Notes: generated by a model from the letters alone, not told the origin. Positions 35,294 through 43,349 are shown, numbered from the stretch's first letter. The stretch: 48,805 bases of DNA from Microbispora triticiradicis (GCA_003260025.2 QFZU02000048.1:1-48805), one strand, 5' to 3'. Numbers and translations are program-made.

Positions 35294-35473
35294 ATGGGCT
35301 GGAGCTACCGTAAGTCAATCAAGATGGGGCCTTTCAGACTCAACCTGTCGCGCGGCGGTGTGGGCCACAGCTACGGCGGCCGCGCCTTCCGCGTGACCAA
35401 GACGGCGGACGGGCGTCGCACCCTGACGGTGAACCTGCCCGGCGGCTTCCACTGGAAGAAGACGCTCAGTTAG
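35294..35473 (+). CDS. DUF4236 family small protein
   Basis: This 59-residue protein is too short for the usual ORF cutoff. The ATG at 35294 follows GGAGGG by 6 nt. The sequence reads MGWSYRKSIKMGPFRLNLSR, then GGVGHSYGGRAFRVT, and it ends GGFHWKKTLS with a TAG stop. The pattern of a short basic GWSxRKSxKxGPFRxNLSRxGVG start followed by a glycine turn is the hallmark of DUF4236, found alone or at the N-terminus of larger proteins in many bacteria. Its function is unknown. It does not overlap other genes and has a good ribosome site. Confidence 0.82.
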   Translation: MGWSYRKSIKMGPFRLNLSRGGVGHSYGGRAFRVTKTADGRRTLTVNLPGGFHWKKTLS

Positions 35474-35534
35474 GGCGGGTGCGTGACGCGCCGGGCGCGC
35501 CTCCGGCCCGCCCGGCGCAGGACCCCCGGCGGCG

Positions 35535-35593
35535 TCACTTCTCCGGGCGTCACTTCTCCGGGCTCATTTCTCCGGGCGTCACTTCTTCGGGTG
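35535..35593. repeat. four tandem 14-15 bp units covering the stop codon of the DUF2945 gene
   Basis: TCACTTCTCCGGGCG is repeated at 35535, 35550 (14 bp), 35564 (one change) and 35579 (two changes). Read on the minus strand each unit codes Pro-Glu/Lys-Lys-stop, so the true gene end (HPKK-stop) has three more copies of its own last codons and stop behind it. Confidence 0.85.
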
Positions 35594-35809
35594 CAGAGCC
35601 GAGGGCTTGTGCACCGCCGAGCCGCCGCTCTTCTCACTGCGCACCTTGTACTGCGGGTCCTCCGGAGACGCGGCTACGGTGCGGCCGGCCTCCTCGGTCC
35701 GTTCGGTGATCTTCTTCTCGACCTTGCCTTCGGCGGTCCCGCCGTGGCTCTTCCAGGTCACCTCGTCGCCGATCTTCGGTTGTTCCTCGGATTCGCGCTT
35801 GTCACTCAT
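35579..35809 (-). CDS. DUF2945 (hypervirulence-associated TUDOR-like) protein
   Basis: This 76-residue protein begins MSDKRESEEQPKIGDEV, followed by TWKSHGGTAEGKVEKKITE and then AGRTVAASPEDPQYKVRSEK, with GGSAVHKPSAL near the end. This is the DUF2945 layout (small SH3-like barrel; IGDxVxWxSxGGxAxGxV). ATG 35809 is chosen because the conserved part begins there; an in-frame ATG at 35821 is possible. The family occurs widely as a single-domain protein, and the name comes from a fungal hypervirulence factor. Role here unknown. Confidence 0.85.
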   Translation of the reverse strand: MSDKRESEEQPKIGDEVTWKSHGGTAEGKVEKKITERTEEAGRTVAASPEDPQYKVRSEKSGGSAVHKPSALHPKK

Positions 35810-36017
35810 GGGCCCGCGCATACCCCCTCGTCCCGCCGGCACTCGGGATGAGAATCCAGGAAAAGGGCGATCCCTTGGGCGCCTGATCTCCGTTCCGTTT
35901 CCCCGGCGTTTCCCCGGGGCGCCGAAACCGTACGTTCCACGCCGCCGTGGCGCGCGTCAGGCGGGCCGCTTGCGGGCGTGATGGGACCTTTGCGGGTGAA
36001 GCGCCCGATCATCATGC

Positions 36018-36089
36018 TTGACCGGACATTGGTCGTGGGATGCGTGATCACTCCCTGGTGCGGCGCTTACCGTCGTCTCGTACCATCCA
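36018..36089 (+). promoter_or_regulatory. conserved upstream element, copy 1 (before secreted protein 36108)
   Basis: TTGACCGGACA (36018-36028), CGCTTACC (36064-36071) and GTACCATCCA (36080-36089) recur in the same order and nearly the same spacing before the paralogue at 37685. GTACCATCC contains a TANNNT -10-like hexamer. The similarity outside the coding regions implies a shared regulator or sigma factor. Confidence 0.6.
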
Positions 36090-36107
36090 TGACCTCGGGG
36101 GAGTCTC

Positions 36108-36704
36108 ATGCCTCTCTGCACTGCCGTACTGGCCGCCGCCCTCCTCTCCGGGCCGGCCGTCGTGCCGCCGGACCCGGCTCCGACCGGGACGACGGCCACC
36201 GCGGACACGAACGACGCCGCGCCGTCGTGGCGGCCGGCGGGACCATTCGCTCTCACGCCCGGCGGGGCGCCGCAGGACGGGGAGTCTCCGCTCATGCTTC
36301 CGCAGGCGCCGCCGTGGATGGCGCCCGGCGGGACGGCGGGCGAGCGGGGCGACGCCGGCGCGGACTCCGCTCCCGGGAGCGCCCCGGACGTGCCGCGTGA
36401 TCCCGGCGCGGACGCCGGGCCGGTCGCGGACGGCGACGTCGTCAGGCCGGGGGAGAAGGCCGGCGGCGCGGAGAACGTCAGCCCGTCGGGATCGAACACC
36501 TCGATCATCCCGCTGATCGATCCCAAGACGCGCGACGTCGTGTTCCAGCCGGCGTCGGCGCCCGGCAAGCCGGGCGAGGCGCCGAAGCCGTTCACCTTCC
36601 ACTCCGCGCAGGGAGTGCAGAAGACCAGGTCGTTCCCGCCGGCCCACGTGCGGAAGAAGGTTATCCAGCGCCCCCGGCAGCAGCAGCGGCCGCGCGGCTG
36701 GTGA
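36108..36704 (+). CDS. secreted Pro-rich hypothetical protein (paralogue 1)
   Basis: This 198-residue protein has a very short signal-like start, MPLCTAVLAAALLSGPA, nearly identical to MPIATAVLAAALLSGPA of the gene at 37685. The rest is low-complexity Pro/Ala/Gly/Asp sequence with no known domain, then a basic tail, HVRKKVIQRPRQQQRPRGW. The shared start, the related KKVI segment near the end and the common upstream elements show a recent or functionally maintained duplication. It is probably exported. No homologue with a known function is recognised. Confidence 0.75.
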   Translation: MPLCTAVLAAALLSGPAVVPPDPAPTGTTATADTNDAAPSWRPAGPFALTPGGAPQDGESPLMLPQAPPWMAPGGTAGERGDAGADSAPGSAPDVPRDPGADAGPVADGDVVRPGEKAGGAENVSPSGSNTSIIPLIDPKTRDVVFQPASAPGKPGEAPKPFTFHSAQGVQKTRSFPPAHVRKKVIQRPRQQQRPRGW

Positions 36705-36791
36705 ACAACGCGCCCGAGACGGCCTGACGGACAGGCCCGCGCCCGGCCCGCCACCCAGCAACGACCTTTCCACGACTAAGGAAGCACCATC

Positions 36792-37454
36792 ATGAAAACC
36801 CGTCTGCTCGCCTTTGCCGCGCTGACCGCGGCGCTGTCGATGTCCGCGGCGTGCGGTAGCCAGGGCGGCGACTCCGCGGCCCCGGTCGCGGTCAACGAGA
36901 CCGCCACCGACATGACCACCGAGACCCCCACCACCAGCGCCGAGCCGAGCGAGGGCGCCTCCGCGACGCCCTCGGCCTCGGTGGCCGCGTCGCCGGTCGG
37001 GCCCGCCTGCGCCTCGCTCCCGGCCTCGGGCAAGGGCAGTCCCGCCGAACTGGCCAAGGTGCCGGTGGGCGCCGCGCTCTCCGACATTCCGTCGCTCTCC
37101 ACGCTGGCCCGTGTGGTGAAGAAGGCCGGGCTCGAGGAGACGCTCAACTCCGCCCAGGACATCACCGTGTTCGCGCCCACCAACGAGGCGTTCGGCAAGA
37201 TCCCGAAGAACCAGCTCGACCAGCTGCTGACCAAGCGCAAGTCGCTCCGGGGGCTGCTGGCCTACCACGTGGTCAAGGGACGGAAGGCGCCCGCGGACCT
37301 GAAGGGCGAGCTGACCAGCCTGGAAGGCCGCAAGCTCACCGTCTCGGGCGCGGCGCCCAACCTCAAGGTCAACGACGCCGCCGTGACCTGCGGGAACCTC
37401 GCCACCTCCAACGCGACCGTCTACCTGGTCGACAAGGTCCTCATGCCGAGGTGA
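36792..37454 (+). CDS. fasciclin-domain lipoprotein (MPT83-like)
   Basis: This 220-residue protein begins MKTRLLAFAALTAALSMSAAC, a lipoprotein signal whose lipobox SAAC gives the N-acyl Cys. It is followed by a Thr/Ser/Ala/Pro linker (about 22-68) and a single FAS1 domain: LARVVKKAGLEETLN, the H1 motif ITVFAPTNEAFGKIPK, LLAYHVVKG and the H2-like NATVYLVDKVLMP. FAS1 domains mediate cell-surface adhesion; MPT70/83 of mycobacteria are the best-known bacterial examples. It sits between the two paralogous secreted proteins and ends at a strong terminator. Confidence 0.9.
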   Translation: MKTRLLAFAALTAALSMSAACGSQGGDSAAPVAVNETATDMTTETPTTSAEPSEGASATPSASVAASPVGPACASLPASGKGSPAELAKVPVGAALSDIPSLSTLARVVKKAGLEETLNSAQDITVFAPTNEAFGKIPKNQLDQLLTKRKSLRGLLAYHVVKGRKAPADLKGELTSLEGRKLTVSGAAPNLKVNDAAVTCGNLATSNATVYLVDKVLMPR

Positions 37455-37479
37455 CCGGCCGCCGTCCAGGACGGTGTCC

Positions 37480-37513
37480 TCCGGGGGTGTGCCGCATGCG
37501 GCGCGCCCCCGGA
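37480..37513 (+). terminator. strong intrinsic terminator after the fasciclin gene
   Basis: A 16-bp stem (left arm 37480-37495, right arm 37498-37513, with two T-G wobble pairs and a 2-nt AT tip) is followed by TTCGTTTCCACCCCTTTTT. Only 25 bp separate the gene stop from the stem. Confidence 0.85.
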
Positions 37514-37590
37514 TTCGTTTCCACCCCTTTTTCGCTCCCGATTCTCCGCGCGGGGTGCGGCCTATGTCCTGAAGCGGCCGATTCTCTTAT

Positions 37591-37662
37591 TTGACCGGAC
37601 ACTGAGTGTCAGGTCCGTGAACGCCCGGCATCAGCCGCTTACCTTCGTTCTTGTACCGTCCA
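37591..37662 (+). promoter_or_regulatory. conserved upstream element, copy 2 (before secreted protein 37685)
   Basis: TTGACCGGACA (37591-37601), CGCTTACC (37636-37643) and GTACCGTCCA (37653-37662) match the elements before the paralogue at 36108 in order and spacing. A further shared GAAGCGSCCGAT lies just upstream. The function as a common promoter is inferred. Confidence 0.6.
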
Positions 37663-37684
37663 CCAATATTCGGGGGAAATACTC

Positions 37685-38389
37685 ATGCCTATAGCTACTG
37701 CCGTACTCGCCGCGGCTCTCCTGTCGGGGCCGGCGCCAGCCGACCAGAGCCCGATGGCCGCCAAGGAGCAGCTGTCGCCCGGCAAGAAGATCGCCGCGAT
37801 GGCGATGAACCACCCGGAGGAGCCCGACTTCGTCGCGTCCAAGGCGCTGGAGATCCTGGACAAGGGCGCGAAGGTCACCCCGTTCACCAAGCCGGACGAC
37901 GAGGCCGGCGCCCAGGGCATGGGCGGCCCGGCGGCCGGAGGCCCGCGGAACGCGGGCCAGGCGAACACCGGCCAGGCGGCCGGGGCTCCGCAGGGCGCGG
38001 GCCAGGCGGGCGGCAAGCAGGGGGCCGCCGGCCAGGAGCCCGGCGGCACGAACGGCTTCATGCCGCTGGGCAACGGCGGCATGTTCACCATGCCGGCGAG
38101 GAACAACAGCGGCGACGCCAACAGTGGCGCCAACGGTGGCGCCAACGGCCAGAACGCGCCGCGGGACATCTTCCTCAACCCCTCCACGCAGAAGCCCACC
38201 TACGCGAAGCTGTCGGGCGACGACCTGACCGGCGCGCCCACCGGCCGGCAGAAGAAGGAGGACGACGAGGCGGCGGACGCATGGCTCCGGCCGGCGAAGC
38301 CGGCCACCGGGGCCAAGAAGGTGATCAAGGCCAAGGGCCAGGCCAGGCCGAGGAGCGCCGACCCCTTCTCGATGCCGGGCTGGGACTGA
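37685..38389 (+). CDS. secreted Gly/Ala/Gln-rich hypothetical protein (paralogue 2)
   Basis: This 234-residue protein has the same signal-like start as the gene at 36108 (TAVLAAALLSGPA). Then come a charged region with PEEPDFVASKALEILDKGAK, a long Gly/Gln/Ala repeat region (GQANTGQAAGAPQGAGQAGG), a short polar region and a basic tail, GAKKVIKAKGQARPRS, ending FSMPGWD. No enzymatic domain is recognised. It looks like an exported low-complexity protein expressed with its paralogue. The GGGGGA ribosome site lies about 9 nt before the ATG. Confidence 0.75.
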   Translation: MPIATAVLAAALLSGPAPADQSPMAAKEQLSPGKKIAAMAMNHPEEPDFVASKALEILDKGAKVTPFTKPDDEAGAQGMGGPAAGGPRNAGQANTGQAAGAPQGAGQAGGKQGAAGQEPGGTNGFMPLGNGGMFTMPARNNSGDANSGANGGANGQNAPRDIFLNPSTQKPTYAKLSGDDLTGAPTGRQKKEDDEAADAWLRPAKPATGAKKVIKAKGQARPRSADPFSMPGWD

Positions 38390-38423
38390 CCCCCACCGCC
38401 GCGTGGGCGGCAGTGGGACGACC

Positions 38424-38457
38424 GAGGGGTGAGCCGGCCGGGACCGGCTCACCCCTC
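38424..38457. terminator. perfect 14-bp hairpin between convergent genes
   Basis: GAGGGGTGAGCCGG (38424-38437) and its exact reverse complement (38444-38457) form a stem with loop CCGGGA. It lies 34 bp past the secreted-protein stop and reaches the stop of the small minus-strand gene at 38456, so it can serve both directions. Confidence 0.8.
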
Positions 38458-38656
38458 ATCGCCGTGCGTGCGGGCGTCCGGCCCGTCGCAGGTCGACGAC
38501 CTCCACCAGGTCGGCCAGGTCCACGTGGACGGCCACCTCCTCGACGGTGGCGCAGAAGCCGACGTGATACCCCAGATGGCGCACTCGCAGGAGCCGCCGG
38601 CCCTCGATGACGACGGAGTCCACCTCGTGCCCCTCCGCACTCACCCACCTGCGCAT
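38456..38656 (-). CDS. small conserved hypothetical protein
   Basis: This 66-residue protein reads MRRWVSAEGHEVDSVVIEGR, then RLLRVRHLGYHVGFCATVEE, and VAVHVDLADLVEVV. This resembles the short uncharacterised proteins (MRRWVxAxGxEVxxVVIxGxxLLRV) seen in Streptosporangiales genomes. The alternative minus-strand frame 38449-38640 codes Thr/Ser-rich nonsense and is a shadow. The C-terminal RRAGRPHARR is basic. Function unknown. Confidence 0.6.
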   Translation of the reverse strand: MRRWVSAEGHEVDSVVIEGRRLLRVRHLGYHVGFCATVEEVAVHVDLADLVEVVDLRRAGRPHARR

Positions 38657-38803
38657 GACGGCAGAGTAGGAAACCCCAGGTCATGAAGGGGTAAACCGCG
38701 GCAGGACCCCGCCGTGCCGGGACCGCGCGGCGCCGGCGGCGGCCGGACAGAACATCCCGACATAACTGGGGATAAGGGGTGAGAAGCGGCGAGGCCGAGG
38801 GGT

Positions 38804-41002
38804 ATGACGGCAGCGTCGACGGGTGTGCGGGCCGGGGGGATCGGCATGACGGGCGGGTGGACGTTCGAGGGGCAGCCCAGCCCCATCGGCGCGGGCACCA
38901 TGACGCTGGTGGCCGGGGGCTCGTTCTGTGTGTCGTCCCGCAACGGCGACATCCTGCCGGGAGCGGCCCAGGGGATCTACTACGCCGACACCCGGCTGCT
39001 GTCGCAGTGGGAGCTGCGCGTCGACGACGGCCCGATCGAGGAACTGCAGGTCGTCACCGGCGAGCCGTACCACGCGATGTTCCTCGGCCGGGCCGCGCCC
39101 AGGCCGGGCCAGGTGGAGAGCACCCTGCTGGTGACGCGCGACCGGTACGTCGGCGGCGGACTGTCGGAGGACCTCGTCATACGGAACATGTCCCACGAGC
39201 CGGCCGGCCTCGTCGTGACCCTGCTCGTCGGCTCCGACGTGTGCGACCTGTTCGAGGTGAAGACCCACAGGGTGCATTGGGTGGCCGACGTGACGACAGC
39301 GGCGGAGGACCGCTCGCTGCGCATGTTCTCCGTCAGCAAGGCCCGGGGAGCGCGGGTGACGGCCGAGGCCGGCGACACGCCGGTGCTGGCGGTGCCGGCT
39401 CCGCGCATGCTCCTGTTCCGGGCGGTGGTGCCGCCGCGGGGCGAGTGGAGGGCCGCACTGAAGGTCAACCCGATCATCAACGGGGTCGAGACCGAGGCGT
39501 GGTACTGCCACAAGCGGCTGACGCCCGCGCTCGCCGAGCACGCGGGGCGGCTGTTCGAGTGGGACCGGAGCCTGCCGGAGGTCACCACCTCCAACGCCGC
39601 GCTCGGCGCGATCCTGCGGCAGTCCCACCAGGACATCGGCGCGCTGCGGCTGTTCGATCCCGGGAACCCGGACCTGCCGCCCAGCGTGGCGGCCGGGGCG
39701 CCCTGGTTCATGACGCTGTTCGGCCGCGACTCGCTGCTCACCTCGCTGCTGGTCCTGCCGCTCGACCCCGGCATTGCGTACGGCACGCTGTGCCGGCTGG
39801 CCGACCTGCAGGGCACGAAGGCCGACCCGATGACCGAGGAGGAGCCGGGCAAGATCCTGCACGAGCTGCGGTACGGCGCCCGGCCGGACAGCGCTGGCGT
39901 GGGCGGGCACGCCTACTACGGCTCGGTGGACTCCAGCCCCCTGTTCGTCGTCCTCCTCGGCGAGCTGCGCCGCTGGGGTCTCGACACCGAGGCGGCATGG
40001 CGGCTGCTCCCGAAGGCCGACGCCGCGCTGGAGTGGATCGAGCGGTACGGCATGCGCGACGGGTTCCTGTGGTATCGGCGCAAGACCGACCAGGGCCTGG
40101 TCAACCAGGGGTGGAAGGACTCCTTCGACGGGATCAACTTCGCCGACGGCGCCCTCGCCCGGCCGCCCATCGCGCTGGCCGAGGTGCAGGGATACGTCTA
40201 CGCCGCCTACCTCGCCCGCCACTACTTCGCCCGCGAGGCGGGGGACGCCGAGGCCGAGCGGCACTACCGCGGGCGGGCCGCGGAGCTGCGGGCCCGGTTC
40301 AACGAGCGGTTCTGGCTGCCCGACCGCGGCTACTTCGCTGTGGGGCTCGACCACGAGGGACGGCCGATCGACGCCCTCGCCTCCAACATGGGCCACTGCC
40401 TGTGGTCGGGCATCGTCGACCGGGACAAGGCGGCTTCGGTGGCCGGTCACCTGCTCTCGCCCCGGATGTTCACCGGTTTCGGCATCCGCACGCTCGCCTC
40501 CGACATGGGCGCCTACAACCCGATGAGCTACCACAACGGCTCGGTGTGGCCGCACGACAGCGCGCTGGCCGCGGCCGGGCTCATGCGGTACGGCTTCGTG
40601 GAGGAGGCTCAGCGGGTGGCCTGCGGCCTGCTCGACGCCGCCCGGGCCTTCGGCGACCGGCTGCCCGAGCTGTTCTGCGGCTTCGACCGCGGCGAGTTCA
40701 ACCTCCCGGTGCCCTACCCGACCTCGTGCTCCCCGCAGGCGTGGTCGTCGGCCGCGCCGATCCAGCTCGTGCGCCTCCTGCTGCGCATCGACCCCTGGGT
40801 GCCGCACGGCAAGGTGTGGATCGCGCCCGCACTGCCGGCGGGGTTCGGCGACCTGCGCATCTCCGGCATGCACCTCGCGGGGACCCGGGTCGACCTGGAC
40901 GCCCGGGAGGGCAGCGGCGTGCCGCACGTGACCGGCCTGCCCGGCGACGTGCTCCTCATCCCGGAGCCCCGCCCGCCGACCCCCTCCCGTACCGGCGCCT
41001 GA
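38804..41002 (+). CDS. glycogen-debranching N-terminal domain protein / amylo-alpha-1,6-glucosidase-like
   Basis: The protein has 732 residues. An N-terminal beta-sandwich (about 15-240) has AQGIYYADTRLLSQWELRV and LLVTRDRYVGGGLSEDLVIR, typical of the bacterial glycogen debranching enzyme N-domain. A six-hairpin (alpha/alpha) catalytic barrel then has WFMTLFGRDSLLTSL, NQGWKDSFDGINFADG, SVWPHDSALAAAGLMRYG and CSPQAWSSAAPIQL, as in family GH133-like and mannosylglycerate-type enzymes. An internal ATG at 38846 with GGGGGGA upstream is an alternative start. It may process alpha-glucan or another alpha-linked sugar in the cytoplasm. Confidence 0.87.
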   Translation: MTAASTGVRAGGIGMTGGWTFEGQPSPIGAGTMTLVAGGSFCVSSRNGDILPGAAQGIYYADTRLLSQWELRVDDGPIEELQVVTGEPYHAMFLGRAAPRPGQVESTLLVTRDRYVGGGLSEDLVIRNMSHEPAGLVVTLLVGSDVCDLFEVKTHRVHWVADVTTAAEDRSLRMFSVSKARGARVTAEAGDTPVLAVPAPRMLLFRAVVPPRGEWRAALKVNPIINGVETEAWYCHKRLTPALAEHAGRLFEWDRSLPEVTTSNAALGAILRQSHQDIGALRLFDPGNPDLPPSVAAGAPWFMTLFGRDSLLTSLLVLPLDPGIAYGTLCRLADLQGTKADPMTEEEPGKILHELRYGARPDSAGVGGHAYYGSVDSSPLFVVLLGELRRWGLDTEAAWRLLPKADAALEWIERYGMRDGFLWYRRKTDQGLVNQGWKDSFDGINFADGALARPPIALAEVQGYVYAAYLARHYFAREAGDAEAERHYRGRAAELRARFNERFWLPDRGYFAVGLDHEGRPIDALASNMGHCLWSGIVDRDKAASVAGHLLSPRMFTGFGIRTLASDMGAYNPMSYHNGSVWPHDSALAAAGLMRYGFVEEAQRVACGLLDAARAFGDRLPELFCGFDRGEFNLPVPYPTSCSPQAWSSAAPIQLVRLLLRIDPWVPHGKVWIAPALPAGFGDLRISGMHLAGTRVDLDAREGSGVPHVTGLPGDVLLIPEPRPPTPSRTGA

Positions 41003-41044
41003 CCGCCGGGCGGCCGTGCGCGTCGTCTCGGGCATAGTGAAAGC

Positions 41045-41524
41045 GTGGCCGACGACCTGAACTACTACTCGACGCTCATCGCGGTCGCCGACGACTGCCC
41101 GGTGACCACCGCGAAGGTGCCCGAGCCCCGAGGCGGCAGGCCGACCGTCGCCGTCCTGCAGTACGAGATGATCTCCGGCGCGCCGTACGGCCTGACCCAG
41201 GAGGACGTGCTGTTCGAGAGCTGGCTGCGCCGGCAGGACCTTCCGGACCTGACGGAGGAGCGGCGCGCGGCGCTGCGGAAGGACTTCTTCTCCCGCCCGC
41301 AGGCGTGCCTGCGGGGATCGCCGCTGCCCAAGAAGTACGGCTGGGGGCTGCTGTTCGACGCCGACGGCCGGATCGCGCTGTGCCCGATGGAGTCGGAGGA
41401 GTACCGGCACATCGTCGGGGGCGAGGGGGCCGGCGCGGGAGACGGCGCGGCGGGCGGTGACGGCGCGGCGGGCGGCGACGGCGGAGTGCGGGTGCTGAAG
41501 GCGCTCCGCTCGCGCCGCGCCTGA
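41045..41524 (+). CDS. DUF6157 family protein
   Basis: This 159-residue protein begins DDLNYYSTLIAVADDCPVTT, followed by RPTVAVLQYEMISGAPYGLT and KKYGWGLLFDADGRIALCPM, the DUF6157 pattern of a small soluble protein with unknown role. The tail is a Gly/Ala repeat (GAGAGDGAAGGDGAAGGDGG), followed by RVLKALRSRRA. The GTG at 41045 lies 6 nt after CATAGT (41033-41038) with no Shine-Dalgarno, so it is probably leaderless. Confidence 0.85.
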   Translation: MADDLNYYSTLIAVADDCPVTTAKVPEPRGGRPTVAVLQYEMISGAPYGLTQEDVLFESWLRRQDLPDLTEERRAALRKDFFSRPQACLRGSPLPKKYGWGLLFDADGRIALCPMESEEYRHIVGGEGAGAGDGAAGGDGAAGGDGGVRVLKALRSRRA

Positions 41525-41547
41525 CGTCCGGTTTGTCGTAATTCGCC

Positions 41548-41561
41548 GGGGGTATACCCCC
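41548..41561. promoter_or_regulatory. perfect 14-bp palindrome GGGGGTATACCCCC
   Basis: The palindrome lies 36 bp before the alpha/beta-hydrolase gene, in the only A/T-containing spot of this intergenic. C-tract palindromes of this kind resemble operators of CsoR-type copper/sulfur repressors, but here the halves are arranged outward rather than inward, so the regulator is unknown. Confidence 0.6.
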
Positions 41562-41597
41562 AGGTCGCGGAGGCGCGGCGTTCCGAAGGAGGCTGCG

Positions 41598-42266
41598 ATG
41601 AGCGAGGTCGAGCTCAGCGTGCGGATCCCGGTGGGCGAGGTCGTCCTCGACGCGGACGTGGCCGTGCCCCGGGACGCGCGCGGAGCGGTGCTGTTCGCCC
41701 ACGGCAGCGGCAGCGGCCGGCACAGCCCGCGCAACCGCTACGTGGCGGGGGAGCTGCAGCGGGCCGGCCTGGCCACGGTCCTCGCCGACCTGCTCACCGC
41801 CGAGGAGGAGCGGGCCGACGCCCTCACTGGGCACCTGCGGTTCGACATCGGCCTGCTCGCCGCCCGGGTGGGGGCGCTGGCCGACCGGCTGCCCGGCGAC
41901 GACCTCACCCGGGGCCTGCCCGTCGGGCTGTTCGGGGCCAGCACGGGAGCCGCGGCCGCGCTCGTCGCCGCCGCCACCCGGCCGGGCGTCGTACAGGCGG
42001 TGGTCTCCCGCGGCGGCCGGCCGGACCTCGCGGGGAACGCGCTGCGTGCGGTGCGCCAGCCGACGCTGCTGATCGTGGGGGAGCGCGACCCCATCGTGAT
42101 CGGCCTCAACCGGGAGGCGATGGAGTCGCTCACCGCGCACGTCCGCATGGAGGTCGTGCCCCACGCCACGCACCTGTTCGAGGAGCCCGGCGCCCTGGAG
42201 ACGGTCGCGCGGCTCGCCCGCGACTGGTTCGTACGCCACCTCCAGTCCACGCCGCCTGCTCCCTGA
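41598..42266 (+). CDS. alpha/beta hydrolase (dienelactone-hydrolase-like)
   Basis: This 222-residue protein has LFAHGSGSGRHSPRN (oxyanion region), the nucleophile elbow GLFGASTGAAAAL with Ser, GERDPIVIGLN with the Asp, and PHATHLFEEPG with the His. The size and motifs fit the dienelactone hydrolase/phosphoribosyl-transferase-linked hydrolases of actinobacteria. The ATG follows GAAGGAGG. It lies 25 bp before the aldo/keto reductase on the same strand. A perfect palindrome upstream could regulate both. Confidence 0.87.
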   Translation: MSEVELSVRIPVGEVVLDADVAVPRDARGAVLFAHGSGSGRHSPRNRYVAGELQRAGLATVLADLLTAEEERADALTGHLRFDIGLLAARVGALADRLPGDDLTRGLPVGLFGASTGAAAALVAAATRPGVVQAVVSRGGRPDLAGNALRAVRQPTLLIVGERDPIVIGLNREAMESLTAHVRMEVVPHATHLFEEPGALETVARLARDWFVRHLQSTPPAP

Positions 42267-42290
42267 GCTGCCCCGCTACGATCTGACATC

Positions 42291-43268
42291 ATGGAGCAGC
42301 GCGTTTTGGGCAGGACAGGCAGGCGGGTGGGCGTGGTCGGGCTGGGCGCCTGGCAGCTCGGAGCCGACTGGGGCGAGGTGAGCGAGGCCGATGCGCTGGC
42401 CACGCTCGGAGCCGCGGTCGAGGCCGGGACCACCTTCATCGACACGGCCGACGTGTACGGCGACGGCCGAAGTGAGAAGATCATCGGCAAGCTGATCAAG
42501 GAGCGGCCCGGTCTGACGGTCGCCACCAAGATGGGCCGCAGGGTGCAGCAGACGCCCGACGCCTACACTCTGGACAACTTCCGCGCCTGGACCGACCGTT
42601 CCCGGGAGAACCTGGGCGTCGACACGCTCGACCTGGTGCAGTTGCACTGCCCGCCGAGCACGGTCTTCGACACCGACGAGGTCTTCGACGGGCTCGACAC
42701 GCTGGTGGCCGAGGGCCGGATCGCCGCGTACGGCGTCAGCGTGGAGACGGTCGCCGAGGCGCTGACCGCGATCGCGCGGCCGGGGGTGGCCACCGTGCAG
42801 ATCATCCTCAACGCCTTCCGGCTCAAGCCGCTCGAAGAGGTCCTGCCCGCCGCGGAGAAGGCCGGGGTCGGCATCATCGCCCGGGTCCCGCTGGCCAGCG
42901 GCCTCCTGTCGGGCAAGTACGGCCCGCAGACGGTCTTCGCCGAGAACGACCACCGCAACTTCAACCGCCAGGGCGCGGCGTTCGACGTCGGCGAGACCTT
43001 CTCCGGCGTGGAGTACGGCGTCGGCCTCCAGGCGGTCGACCGGCTGCGCGGACTCGTGCCCGAGGGCATGACACTGGCGCAGTTCGCCCTGCGCTGGATC
43101 ATCGACCAGCCGGGGGTGAGCGTCGTGATCCCCGGCGCCCGCAACCCCCAGCAGGCCCAGGCCAACGCCGCGGCGGCGCAGTTCCCGCCCCTCACCGCGG
43201 AGGCGCAGGACGAGGTCCGCAACGTCTACGACGACCTCATCCGCCCCCAGGTCCACCACCGCTGGTGA
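42291..43268 (+). CDS. aldo/keto reductase
   Basis: This 325-residue protein has the AKR (alpha/beta)8 barrel: LGAWQLG, FIDTADVYGDGRSEK with the catalytic Asp and Tyr, VATKMGRR with the Lys, LVQLHCPPSTVFD with the His, and GLVPEGMTLAQFALRWII, then VSVVIPGARNPQQAQANA, which forms the NADPH-binding region. It reduces aldehydes or ketones. TACGAT (42277-42282) lies 8 nt before the ATG, so it may be leaderless. It converges on the MerR gene across an inverted repeat. Confidence 0.92.
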   Translation: MEQRVLGRTGRRVGVVGLGAWQLGADWGEVSEADALATLGAAVEAGTTFIDTADVYGDGRSEKIIGKLIKERPGLTVATKMGRRVQQTPDAYTLDNFRAWTDRSRENLGVDTLDLVQLHCPPSTVFDTDEVFDGLDTLVAEGRIAAYGVSVETVAEALTAIARPGVATVQIILNAFRLKPLEEVLPAAEKAGVGIIARVPLASGLLSGKYGPQTVFAENDHRNFNRQGAAFDVGETFSGVEYGVGLQAVDRLRGLVPEGMTLAQFALRWIIDQPGVSVVIPGARNPQQAQANAAAAQFPPLTAEAQDEVRNVYDDLIRPQVHHRW

Positions 43269-43294
43269 CCACGGCTGCAGAGCGCCCTGGGGTC

Positions 43295-43337
43295 CGCCGC
43301 CGTTCGCACGGGCTCACCCACCCGCACGACGGCGGCG
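43295..43337. terminator. possible hairpin between convergent AKR and MerR genes
   Basis: CGCCGCCGT (43295-43303) and ACGGCGGCG (43329-43337) form a 9-bp stem around a 25-nt loop. It lies between two convergent stop codons, as expected for a shared terminator, but there is no T run. Confidence 0.4.
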
Positions 43338-43349
43338 CGTCCCCGAGGG

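Noticed and set aside
38681-41734. 1017-codon minus-strand open frame
   Set aside because: It is the antisense shadow of the debranching-like and DUF6157 genes, whose conserved motifs are on the plus strand.
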